Notes under the pieces: generated by a model
Told to the model about the DNA's origin: nothing
The model's input: only the letters and a program-made list of their open reading frames with translations
The model's database searches: none
In this document: one piece after another, positions 37,209 to 45,400 of the stretch
How the letters are laid out: each line of letters opens with the position of its first letter
Numbering within the stretch: position 1 is the stretch's first letter
Assembly: GCA_024685315.1 (NCBI GenBank)
Contig: JAIKVW010000044.1
Location: 42,717 to 106,716, forward strand
Source: Lachnospiraceae bacterium
GTDB taxonomy: Bacteria; Bacillota; Clostridia; Lachnospirales; Lachnospiraceae
Reading direction: 5' to 3'
Length of the DNA stretch: 64,000 bases
Made by a program: the position numbers and the translations under genes

Positions 37209-37577
37209 ATGAAGGTTATCAGTACAACTAAGGCACCCGGGGCTATTGGCCCCTATTCACAGGGATATATTTCAAACGGGCTCGTTTTCGTGTCCGGCCA
37301 GACGCCTTTCGATCCGGAGACAGGAGTGGCTCCCGAAGGCATTACCGCGCAGGCCGAGAACAGCTGCAAGAACGTCGGTGCGATCCTTGAGGCCGCCGGC
37401 AGCTCCTACGAGAAGGTCATCAAGACGACCTGCTTCCTTGCCGACATGAAGGATTTCAAGGCTTTCAATGAAGTCTACGCGAAATATTTCGTCTCGAAGC
37501 CGGCGCGCTCCTGCGTGGCAGCGAGAGAGCTTCCCGCCGGGATCCTCTGCGAGATAGAGGCGATCGCGGAAGAGTAG
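37209..37577 (+). CDS. ridA: RidA-family enamine/imine deaminase
   Basis: A 122-residue YjgF/YER057c/UK114 protein that hydrolyses reactive enamine/imine intermediates released by PLP enzymes. GPYSQGYISNGLVFVSGQ, the central KTTCFLADMKDF and the C-terminal ARSCVAARELPAGILCEIEA, with the key Arg, match the RidA subgroup. ACGAGGAGG precedes the start. Its 3' end is partly duplicated in the following DNA. Confidence 0.95.
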   Translation: MKVISTTKAPGAIGPYSQGYISNGLVFVSGQTPFDPETGVAPEGITAQAENSCKNVGAILEAAGSSYEKVIKTTCFLADMKDFKAFNEVYAKYFVSKPARSCVAARELPAGILCEIEAIAEE

Positions 37578-37654
37578 GATAACGAGTTAGAAGCAATTGG
37601 GGAAGAGCAGAAAAAGCGATAGAAGCGACTGCGGAAGAGCAGGAAAAACAGAAT
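37557..37654 (+). repeat. Three imperfect 32-33 bp tandem copies of the ridA 3' end
   Basis: Copies begin at 37557 (inside ridA, including its stop), 37590 and 37622. Each starts GA(A/G)GC(G/A) and contains GGAAGAGNAG followed by an A-rich part. Read as codons they would repeat the E-A-x-x-E-E ending of RidA. They lie between the gene and its terminator. Confidence 0.7.
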
Positions 37655-37674
37655 AGAATACTAAATGCTTAGAT

Positions 37675-37705
37675 ACCCGCCGGTTTTGGACCGGCGGGTT
37701 TTTTC
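37675..37705 (+). terminator. Intrinsic terminator after ridA
   Basis: ACCCGCCGG (37675-37683) pairs perfectly with CCGGCGGGT (37691-37699), 7-base loop, then TTTTTT. Confidence 0.95.
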
Positions 37706-38200
37706 GCTCGCAGGGGAGTGGAGCAGAGTGTGGGTATGTCCGGTATCCCATAATGGATTTCCGGCATCCATGAATTTTTGTGGGGGATGCCAGTGCGCTG
37801 ATAAGCAAGTTGTGGCACCGCCCGGGTTGGACCAGATGGCCGGGAAAATGCCTCTGACATCTAACTAAAAAGATCGAGCCGGAGATGCCGGATTGAGTTC
37901 ATCTGGGGACAGACATCCAAAGGGGATGCCTGTCCCCAGATACTTCCTAAAAGGTCGAAGGGAGAAAAATCTGGAGAGGGATGCCTGATTTGCCGTAGCT
38001 GTTTCCGGCATCCCCCGGGGGATGCCGGAAACAGACTTGCAAGCCGCAGGCACCGCCTGCGGAAAATAAGATGATGCCGGAATGCAGAGAAGCGGGGTGC
38101 AGGCCCCAACCTCCGGCCCATATATCCCCTGGCCCCAATCATATAGCAGCATCCCCCCTCCCCCGAAATATCCCTCTCTATTTCCCTATGACGCCATATC
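37706..38200. repeat. Non-coding island of palindromes sharing an ATGCC word
   Basis: No gene is apparent in about 500 bases. The words GGATGCC or GATGCCGG recur on both strands (for example near 37784, 37885, 37925, 37980, 38020 and 38073). They lie in hairpins: 37903-37918 with 37924-37939 (one mismatch), the perfect palindrome 37999-38034, and 38044-38051 with 38055-38062. Short ORFs here lack ribosome sites. A similar island lies at 58740-59200. Confidence 0.65.
37999..38034. repeat. Perfect 36-bp palindrome
   Basis: The 18-base arm 37999-38016 is exactly complementary to 38017-38034, with no spacer; the centre is CCCCCGGGGG. As RNA it would fold into a very stable hairpin. As DNA it could be a cruciform or a REP/MITE-like element end. 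No T run follows, so it is not a simple terminator. Confidence 0.9.
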
Positions 38201-38223
38201 AAACCTCTCTTATGTTTATTATT

Positions 38224-38248
38224 AAGTGCTTTAACAGGCACTTTTTTT
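38224..38248 (+). terminator. Small intrinsic terminator before the trigger-factor lipoprotein gene
   Basis: AAGTGC (38224-38229) pairs with GCACTT (38238-38243), followed by a T run ending at 38248. It is oriented to the right and would stop transcripts coming out of the palindrome island. Confidence 0.65.
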
Positions 38249-38282
38249 GTTCTATAATTATTTTAAGAAGAAATGTCGCTTT

Positions 38283-38313
38283 TTGTTCCCTTATGGGTTT
38301 TTTGTGGTATACT
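38283..38313 (+). promoter_or_regulatory. Promoter for the trigger-factor lipoprotein gene
   Basis: TATACT at 38308-38313 with an extended TG at 38305-38306; TTGTTC (38283-38288) is a possible -35 at 19 bases. AAGGGAG precedes the start codon. Confidence 0.55.
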
Positions 38314-38367
38314 TAATTCCAATTTCCAATATGTTCTAAAGGCTTTTGACCGGAAGGGAGACATAAT

Positions 38368-39606
38368 ATGAAGAAACTTATAACTGCGGCAGTTACTTTT
38401 GCGATGATAGTTTCAATGTGCGCCTGCAGCAGCAGCTCGTCTGCGGCGCCTGAGAGCTCAGCACAGACCGAGACCGCGTCCGAGACTGAAACCGGTGAAG
38501 AGACCGCGTCCGAGACCGGAGAAGAAACTGCAGAAGAGACTGAGACCGAGACAGAGTTTGATGAGAGCGACCCCGCGGCCTATATTATTAGTTATGACGT
38601 AAATGATTACGTGACCCTTGGCGAGTACAAGGGACTTACTTATACACTGCAGGCAACCGAGTATACCGAGGAGGAGCTTGCAGACATCCACAACCAGTAC
38701 GCGCAGAGTATGTCCAGCTATGAGCAGATCACCGACCGCGCCGTAGCTGAAGGCGACACGATCAACCTTGACTATTCAGGTGTGCTCGCCGGAGAGACAG
38801 AGCCTTTCCAGGACGGGACCGCTACGGGCGACTATCTTGAAATCGGATCGGGCAGTATTATCGACGGATTTGAAAGCGGACTCATAGGGGTAATGCCCGG
38901 CGAGACGGTCGAGCTTGAGCTTACATTCCCGGAGGATTACCTGAACGAGGAATATGCAGGCAAGGACGTCGTGTTCACAGTTACCGTGAACTATATCGAG
39001 GGCGAGCTCATTGTCCCTGAGTTTGACGATGAGCTGGTAGCGCTCCTTTCAATGTACGGATACTTTGATTCGACTCTCTCTACAGTGGAGGAGTTCGACG
39101 CATACATGAATACCCAGCTGGCTTCGAGCGTGGACGACACCCAGAAGACCGAGCTTATTGAAGAGCTCATTGAGCAGTGCACATTCACGGATGAGTATCC
39201 GCAGGGCGTTTACGACCGCTACATTAATAATTTCACGAGCTATTATGAGCAGTACGCAGCATACTACGGAATGGAGCTTGAGGATCTGCTCTCTACGATG
39301 GGCTATGACATGGAGTCTTTCATGACGGATGCTAATGATTATGCCGAGGCAGCTGTCAAGGAAGACATAGCTGCTTACGCGGTCTTCACCGCTGAGGGAT
39401 ACGACGCAGACAAGTTTTACAAGGAAGAGGGCCTTTCCTACCTTAGTCTTTGGGGGATCGAGTCTCTGGAAGTAGCGGAGGAGGCTTATCCTCAGGTAAT
39501 GCTGAAAGCAGCGGTCTCATACAGCAAGGGCCTTGATATATTGAAGGAATACGGCACAGGCGTTGAAGCTACAGAAACAGAGACCGAGTCGGTGGTCTCG
39601 GAGTAA
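38368..39606 (+). CDS. Lipoprotein with FKBP/trigger-factor peptidyl-prolyl isomerase domain
   Basis: A signal peptide with lipobox MCAC (Cys20) is followed by a Thr/Glu-rich linker of about 45 residues. Then comes a trigger-factor-like core: the FKBP isomerase domain (AEGDTINLDYSGVLAGE ... IGSGSIIDGFESGLIGVMPGE) at about 127-212 and a helical C-terminal chaperone domain. It would act outside the membrane on folding of secreted proteins, replacing PrsA-type foldases. The cytosolic trigger factor has an N-terminal ribosome-binding domain, which is absent here. Confidence 0.9.
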   Translation: MKKLITAAVTFAMIVSMCACSSSSSAAPESSAQTETASETETGEETASETGEETAEETETETEFDESDPAAYIISYDVNDYVTLGEYKGLTYTLQATEYTEEELADIHNQYAQSMSSYEQITDRAVAEGDTINLDYSGVLAGETEPFQDGTATGDYLEIGSGSIIDGFESGLIGVMPGETVELELTFPEDYLNEEYAGKDVVFTVTVNYIEGELIVPEFDDELVALLSMYGYFDSTLSTVEEFDAYMNTQLASSVDDTQKTELIEELIEQCTFTDEYPQGVYDRYINNFTSYYEQYAAYYGMELEDLLSTMGYDMESFMTDANDYAEAAVKEDIAAYAVFTAEGYDADKFYKEEGLSYLSLWGIESLEVAEEAYPQVMLKAAVSYSKGLDILKEYGTGVEATETETESVVSE

Positions 39607-39636
39607 TTAGAACATAATTATCGGAGGAGAATACAA

Positions 39637-40809
39637 ATGAAAGACAGAAAGATCTATTGCCTGAACAACATTTCAGCGGTCGGAACAGACAAATTCAGGG
39701 CCGGCTACGAGCTTGTCGATGCCATCGACGAGGCGGCAGGCGTGCTTGTGCGTTCCGCGGACATGAAGACCATGGAGTTCCCCGCAGGGCTCCGCGCGAT
39801 CGCGAGAGCAGGTGCCGGAGTCAACAATATTCCGCTTGACCGCTGCGCAGAGCAGGGCATCGTGGTGTTCAACACCCCCGGCGCGAACGCAAACTCAGTT
39901 AAGGAGCTGGTACTTGCAGGTCTGCTTCTCTCCTCCAGAGACATAATCGGCGGAAATGAGTGGGTCAAGGCCAACGCAGATGACGAAAACGTGTCGAAAT
40001 CTGTCGAAAAAGCGAAGAAGGCGTTCGCAGGCCACGAGATCAAGGGCAAGACCCTCGGCGTCATCGGCCTCGGCGCGATCGGCGCGCTGGTCGCTAACGC
40101 AGCCATCGACCTCGGCATGAAGGTATACGGCTTCGATCCTTACCTCTCCGTAAAGTCCGCATGGAACCTCAGCCCGGTCGTTAACCACGCAGCATCCCTC
40201 GAAGAGATCTGCGCGGTTTCGGATTTCATTACCATCCACGTTCCCGCAATGGACTCCACCAAGGGAATGCTCAGCCGTGACATCATCGGCAAGATGAAGG
40301 ACGGCGTGACCCTGCTTAACTTCTCCCGCGAGACCCTGGTCGACGAGGACGCGCTCGGCGAAGCGCTTGAATCCGGCAAGGTTGCTAAATATGTGACCGA
40401 TTTCGCGGATCCGAAGAGCGTCAGGTTCAAAAATTCGATCGTGCTGCCGCACCTCGGAGCTTCCACAGAGGAGGCCGAGGACAACTGCGCGGTAATGGCT
40501 GTTGAGCAGATGCAGGACTATCTTGATAATGGAAATATCACCAATTCCGTCAATTTCCCCGCAGTGAACCTTGGGGTCTGCGATACGGAGGCGAGGGTAG
40601 CGATCCTGCACAGGAATATTCCAAACATGCTGTCCCAGATCACCTCTTTCTTCGGAAACAACGGACTGAACATCGAAAACCTCGCAAACAAGAGCCGCGG
40701 CGACTACGCATACACGCTTCTGGACCTCTCACATCCGATGCCGAGAGACACCGTTGAGAGACTTAAGGCCATCGAGGGAGTGCTCAGGGTCCGCAGGGTG
40801 AAAGAGTAA
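39637..40809 (+). CDS. serA: D-3-phosphoglycerate dehydrogenase
   Basis: First enzyme of serine synthesis: oxidises 3-phosphoglycerate with NAD+. A 390-residue D-2-hydroxyacid dehydrogenase with ARAGAGVNNIPLDRC, the dinucleotide fold GVIGLGAIGALVANAA, catalytic Arg in NFSRETLV and His in VLPHLGAST. A C-terminal ACT-like domain (about 320-390) probably senses serine. serC and serB are not adjacent. Very strong GGAGGAG ribosome site; transcription may come from the upstream lipoprotein gene, as the gap is 30 bases. Confidence 0.93.
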   Translation: MKDRKIYCLNNISAVGTDKFRAGYELVDAIDEAAGVLVRSADMKTMEFPAGLRAIARAGAGVNNIPLDRCAEQGIVVFNTPGANANSVKELVLAGLLLSSRDIIGGNEWVKANADDENVSKSVEKAKKAFAGHEIKGKTLGVIGLGAIGALVANAAIDLGMKVYGFDPYLSVKSAWNLSPVVNHAASLEEICAVSDFITIHVPAMDSTKGMLSRDIIGKMKDGVTLLNFSRETLVDEDALGEALESGKVAKYVTDFADPKSVRFKNSIVLPHLGASTEEAEDNCAVMAVEQMQDYLDNGNITNSVNFPAVNLGVCDTEARVAILHRNIPNMLSQITSFFGNNGLNIENLANKSRGDYAYTLLDLSHPMPRDTVERLKAIEGVLRVRRVKE

Positions 40810-40850
40810 GAAGTAAGACAGATCTTTAATAATATATAGAATAATGCAAC

Positions 40851-40890
40851 GCAGGTGCCGCAGGGAAAAGTCCTGCGGCACTTGCCTTTT
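40851..40890 (+). terminator. Intrinsic terminator after serA
   Basis: A 14-bp stem with one G-T pair (40851-40864 with 40872-40885), 7-base loop, then CTTTT. It also separates serA from the convergent PIN-toxin gene. Confidence 0.88.
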
Positions 40891-40899
40891 GAATATGGC

Positions 40900-41304
40900 T
40901 CACACCGATATGATGCATTTTTCCTGATAATCTGCAATCAGCTCTTCATGGGTCATAAAAGAAAGATTTTCAACCTTCGCCTGCGCGAGAAGCAGTCTGT
41001 CAAACGGGTCGTTATGTTCTTTTGCATTGTCCGGTCTGCTCAGGGTTTTAATGGCAAGTATATGTTTATCTCTGATTCCAAGAGGAACATATCCTGCATT
41101 TACGCACTCAGAAGAAAACTCCTTTTCATCAAAGGGAATATCTTCCGGCCTTCTGGCGTGTTTCAGGCACACCTCCCAAACGGATGCTGTGCTGTAATAT
41201 ACAGTATTATTTGAATCAAGAATAATCTCGCGCGCTTTCTCTGACAGCTCTTCGCTGTCATTCAGTGCCCATATGGCGATATGCGTGTCAAGAAGTATAT
41301 TCAC
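40900..41304 (-). CDS. PIN-domain toxin (VapC-like)
   Basis: A 134-residue RNase-type toxin. The acidic PIN residues are visible in LLDTHIAIWAL, in STASVWEVCLKHA and in the closing NDPFDRLLLAQAKVE. It belongs to the group whose antitoxin is Phd-like and encoded directly upstream, with a 4-base overlap. The targets of such PIN toxins are usually tRNA or rRNA; the exact target is not predictable. Confidence 0.9.
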   Translation of the reverse strand: MNILLDTHIAIWALNDSEELSEKAREIILDSNNTVYYSTASVWEVCLKHARRPEDIPFDEKEFSSECVNAGYVPLGIRDKHILAIKTLSRPDNAKEHNDPFDRLLLAQAKVENLSFMTHEELIADYQEKCIISV

Positions 41305-41546
41305 AGTACGCCTCCCTCGAGCATATCCGCTATCTCTTTATTATCCTGATCAAAATCACCCCGAACTGAGAATCTGCCCCGGGCTATTCCAATACGGTCA
41401 GATACAGGTTTCTCATTTATAAGAACCATTTTAACTACAGGTTTTCCATTTCTTGCAACAGTGATAGCGTCCTCTTTTCCTGATTCCAGCAGCCGGATCA
41501 GCCTTGAGAAATCCGTTTTAGCTTCAAGAATATTTACCTGAATCAT
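41301..41546 (-). CDS. Phd/YefM-family antitoxin
   Basis: An 81-residue protein opening with MIQVNILEAKTDFSRLIRLLESG and containing ITVARNGKPVVKMV, the DNA-binding fold of the Phd family. The second half is acidic and would neutralise the PIN toxin. GGAGGGGAGG lies before the ATG. Two operators and a consensus promoter directly upstream fit autoregulation by the toxin-antitoxin complex. Confidence 0.9.
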   Translation of the reverse strand: MIQVNILEAKTDFSRLIRLLESGKEDAITVARNGKPVVKMVLINEKPVSDRIGIARGRFSVRGDFDQDNKEIADMLEGGVL

Positions 41547-41565
41547 AAGGTACCTCCCCTCCAGG

Positions 41566-41628
41566 TGGTCAATATGACCAGCCTGGTCTTTCTGACCAGA
41601 TTATATCATGTTTAAATGCCCTGTTCAA
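41566..41628 (-). promoter_or_regulatory. Promoter and two operators of the Phd/PIN operon
   Basis: On the minus strand, TTGAAC (41628-41623), a 17-base spacer and a consensus TATAAT (41605-41600). Directly downstream lie two inverted repeats TGGTC-N5-GACCA, at 41584-41598 and 41566-41580, with centres 18 bases apart. They cover the expected start of transcription, as an autoregulated toxin-antitoxin operator should. Confidence 0.88.
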
Positions 41629-41697
41629 CATTAGATGAAAAACAGGCACAGATTCCCGTGCAATGCTTTAATTGTAAAGTTTGGATACGCGCGGCAT

Positions 41698-42218
41698 TCA
41701 GGTGCGCTTGATACGGCGGGAGAACCTTCTGGTCCGGTTCCGGACCTTTCTAAGGGCAATGACACCTTTTGAGATATCGCTTGCTTCATTTGTGATCCCG
41801 AATCCGGATGCCTCGGAGATCCTTTCTATAGCCTGCCGGGGGTCCAGTGAGTGATAAGGGAAATAGAGCCTGCGTAACTGCCCGGGCTTTACCAGCCTGT
41901 AGACTTCCTTGCTGGTCCTTCCGCTTATGTATGCCCAGTAGCGGTAAATATATCCAATCCAGTGCAATTCTTCCAATCCGGACGAAATATCTGTCGATTC
42001 GAACAGTAATCCTGACTGATCCAATCGAGAAGCCAGATCGGAATTCATAAACTTCGTATAAAAACAGCCGAACTGCAGTCTGATCCTTTCCCGGATGCTT
42101 CAAAGAGCAATGCCTGATAGCTGCACATTCTTAGACCTAACTTCCGAGCTGATCCCTCATATTCCTTCAGATTGTCTAATATTACAAACAACTCCGCGAG
42201 AAACTGTGAAAATTCGAC
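41698..42218 (-). pseudogene. Frameshifted conserved hypothetical gene, possible antitoxin-like remnant
   Basis: Two overlapping frames on the minus strand read as one protein. The first runs from about 42218 through EYEGSARKLGLRMCSYQALLF to SDCSSAVFIRSL and ends in TGA inside ATGA near 42046-42050. The second runs from ATG 42048 (MNSDLASRLDQSGLLFESTD) through WIGYIYRYWAY to LYFPYHSLDPRQAIERI. From memory of Lachnospiraceae proteins, CSSAVFIRRFMNS continues across the join, so one base has been lost or gained. Part of the middle also seems deleted. No valid start was found upstream. Confidence 0.55.
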
Positions 42219-42225
42219 TTTTTCA

Positions 42226-42235
42226 GGGGGGGGGG
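42226..42235 (+). repeat. G10 homopolymer
   Basis: Ten consecutive G residues, directly upstream of the promoter of the giant surface protein gene. On the minus strand the tract falls in the open frame leading into the gene remnant at 41698-42218. Tracts of this length are prone to slippage. Confidence 0.9.
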
Positions 42236-42238
42236 TAC

Positions 42239-42270
42239 TTGATTTTTCCTTAGGGATGATATAATATAAC
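42239..42270 (+). promoter_or_regulatory. Probable promoter of the giant surface protein gene
   Basis: TTGATT (42239-42244) is followed by overlapping -10 candidates TATAAT (42260-42265, 15-base spacer) and TATAAC (42265-42270, 20-base spacer). Neither spacing is ideal. The leader of about 170 bases contains the inverted repeat ATGTAA-TT-TTACAT (42301-42314) and a GC-rich hairpin region near 42346-42372. AAGGAG at 42426-42431 is the ribosome site. Confidence 0.5.
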
Positions 42271-42440
42271 TGTGTATAACTACGCTCTGACGGGGGTGCT
42301 ATGTAATTTTACATGGGATCCTGGGAAACCTCCCTTTATTTATTCCCGCGCCTGACCGGCGCCGCAGCGCGAAGAGGGAGCATTTTAATGTATTATTTTT
42401 TCGGAACCGGAGAATTCTGAAAGAGAAGGAGAAGAGAAAC

Positions 42441-45400
42441 ATGAAGACAAAAATCAGGGGATTTTTAGTGGCGCTCCTTGCAGCAGCTATGATCATCTCT
42501 ATGGTTCCCGCTACCGCCTTCGCTGGCGCGACTAACGGGAAGTCCTCTTCGAAAGAGTATACCGTAAGCATCGAGTATACCTATGAAGACGGAACAGAGG
42601 CGGCAGAAAGCTACAGCAAGACATACAAGACAGGTAAGGCTGTCAAGAATGTAGTAGTTCCGAATCCGGAGATCGACGGATATACCGCCGGCGCGGACGA
42701 GGAGGCTATTGCTGCGCTTGCTTCTCTCGGAGCAAAGGTAAGCGTGACTGATGAGGCTGTGACATACTCCCTCGGCTCTATGGCCGGAGCAAAGAACAGC
42801 AGCATCGTGATCAATGTCATCTATACCGAAGAGGCAGAAGAGACCGAAGCACCGATTGAGACTGAGGCTCCTGTCGAGACAGAGACCGAAGCACCGGTCG
42901 AGACTGAAGCTCCAGTCGAGACAGAGGCTGAGGCTCCCGAGATGATCACGTTCGACACCCAGGTCGTTGATGGCGTTGCAGTGACTGTGGAAGCACCGGA
43001 AGGCGCTCTTCCCGAAGGCACTACAATGTCTGTTAAGAGTGTCCTCGCAGAGGATATCGAAGGCAAGGTCGGCGGCAAGGTCATCGCAGCTGTCGATATC
43101 TCCTTCACTGACGAGAACGGCGGAGAAGTTGAGCCTACAGCAGACCTTACTGTACATATGACAGTAGAAGGTCTTGAAGCTGACGGCAACTATACGGTCG
43201 TACACATTCCCGATGAAGAAGAGGCTGAGCCCGAGACCATCGAGAACGCAGAGTTCGACGTAGAGGAAGATCCCGCAAATGTCACCTTCAAAAATGACTC
43301 GTTCTCCGTTTACGCGATTGTAAGTACTGCAATTGAAAGCGGAAAGCAGTACGTGATATATAGACAGGGGAGTTCGCATCACTATGCCCTGACAAATTCC
43401 TTGGCTGCAGAACAAATCACTGTCTCCGGAACTTCAGTGACTTCAACTGCAAACAACATTCTTTGGACTTTTACCAGCAGCGGGAGTGGTTATAAGATCT
43501 CATATACTGACGGAGAGACTACTTATTATTTAAAGGCCGCGGGGAATCAGCGAGCGCTGACTACTACTACGACGGAAAACGATGACGGAACTACATGGAC
43601 ATATTCAAGTTCGAATAATAGACTACAGGTAACTTATAGGAGTACTACATATTATTTGCAATGGACCAGTAATAGTTTTCAAACTAATAACAGTTCATCA
43701 TCTGCTGCAACGATTCGAATTGCTGCTTATCAGGGCGCACATCCTGAAGTTCCCACAGGTAATATCACTGTCCACTATGTAGATGCTGATGGAAACAAGA
43801 TTGCTGATGACAGGGATATTTCTGAAACGATTGATATAGCAACCGCTACGACAGATCATTATGATACATATACCGGTGGTGGGTATATTTACGATCTTGT
43901 TTATTCGATCGATGGTTATACCTATAATTCCTCATATCTTAGCTCCTATACTTCTGCATCTTCTCACGGTACCAAGATCAATGCCGAGGTGATCTACAAC
44001 AGCGGATGGAGATATCAGGTATATGCAGGAAATACAAGCCCTAACGCTTCTCCTTCGTCATTTGGAACCGTAAAGGACATCTATGTTGTCTATGACAGCA
44101 ACACTTCTTCCCAAGGCGAGACACCTTCCTCCGGTGACGATACAGAACTTGAAAAACCCCTTTCAGGGAAGGATGTCTCAGATAACGGCGATGGAACAAG
44201 CACCCTTTCGCTTAGCATAAGCGGTAGTTCGAAGAGTAAATCTGCCAATAAAGGCGCAAATGTTATCATCGTATTTGATGCTTCGGGTTCAATGACATGG
44301 ACAGACGGTGTCACATCAGGAAATACCAGGCTTTACGAAGCTAAAAAAGCCGCACGCGCTGTTGCCACCTCCCTGCTCGGGAATAATGGAACAACCCCAG
44401 GTTCTGATCCACTTGTAGAGATGTTCCTCGTTACGTTCGATGGTGATGCGACCCCCGGAACGTCCTGGTATTCACAGGCCGGAGTTAATAACGATTCCCA
44501 GAAAACTGATGGTTTTAACGGTGCAATTAACAGTATTACCACAGGTTCGGGTACAAACTGGGAGGCAGGTCTGAAACAGGCGTTAACATCTGCGAATGCT
44601 AAACTTTCTGCAGAAGCCGCTGCCAGAGCCAATCTTGAAGAAGACGATCCTAATTATGGCCGTGTAGACGATACCTATATCATCTTCATTACTGACGGTA
44701 ATCCAACAGAAAGTAATAGTGGAACTTCCGGTGGTACTACAGGTGAAGGTAGTGAAAGTAACTACTATAACAATCGTTACTATTTTGCAGCTACAGACGA
44801 TGCAAGAGCCCTTGTTGAAGCAGGATTTGACCTCTATGGGATCGGTGTTTTCGGAAATATCGAAGTGCTCCATTATCTGATGGATTTCTCTCTGTCAGAA
44901 AGAAGCACCTACGATGCCTCCAAGCCGACCACCGCTAACGCATCAAAGCATTTCTTCCCCGCAGGAAATGAATCCCAGCTGACAAGTGCCCTTGGCAAGA
45001 TTGCCGATACTATCACCGGCAAGCTTGCGGTTGCAGGAGTTTCCTTTAGCGACGGTATTGCTACAAGCGTCACCAGCACCAACATTTCCGCCAACAAGGC
45101 TTCCGGATTCAAGTATACGGTTACGAATGATTCCGACAAGGTAATCTATGAAGTTAAGATCGCTGACGACGGAACTGCCACATATACTTTCGGAGAGGGA
45201 TCCGATTACAACGGAGAGACCTTCACTGTAAAGAAGACTGACAGTGGAACCGCCGGGACAGGTTCAAATAATACTGCTTATACTGCGACATACAAAGAAG
45301 AGACCATCCAGTTCAAGTATACTGATACGGACGGAGTAGAGCATACTGTTCCGAAGGCAACCAAGATTTACACGGTTAAGATTGGTGACAACGAATATAA

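Noticed and set aside
37861..38241. Short overlapping frames in the palindrome island read as small proteins
   Set aside because: They overlap each other and the hairpins, have no ribosome sites and no plausible protein composition.
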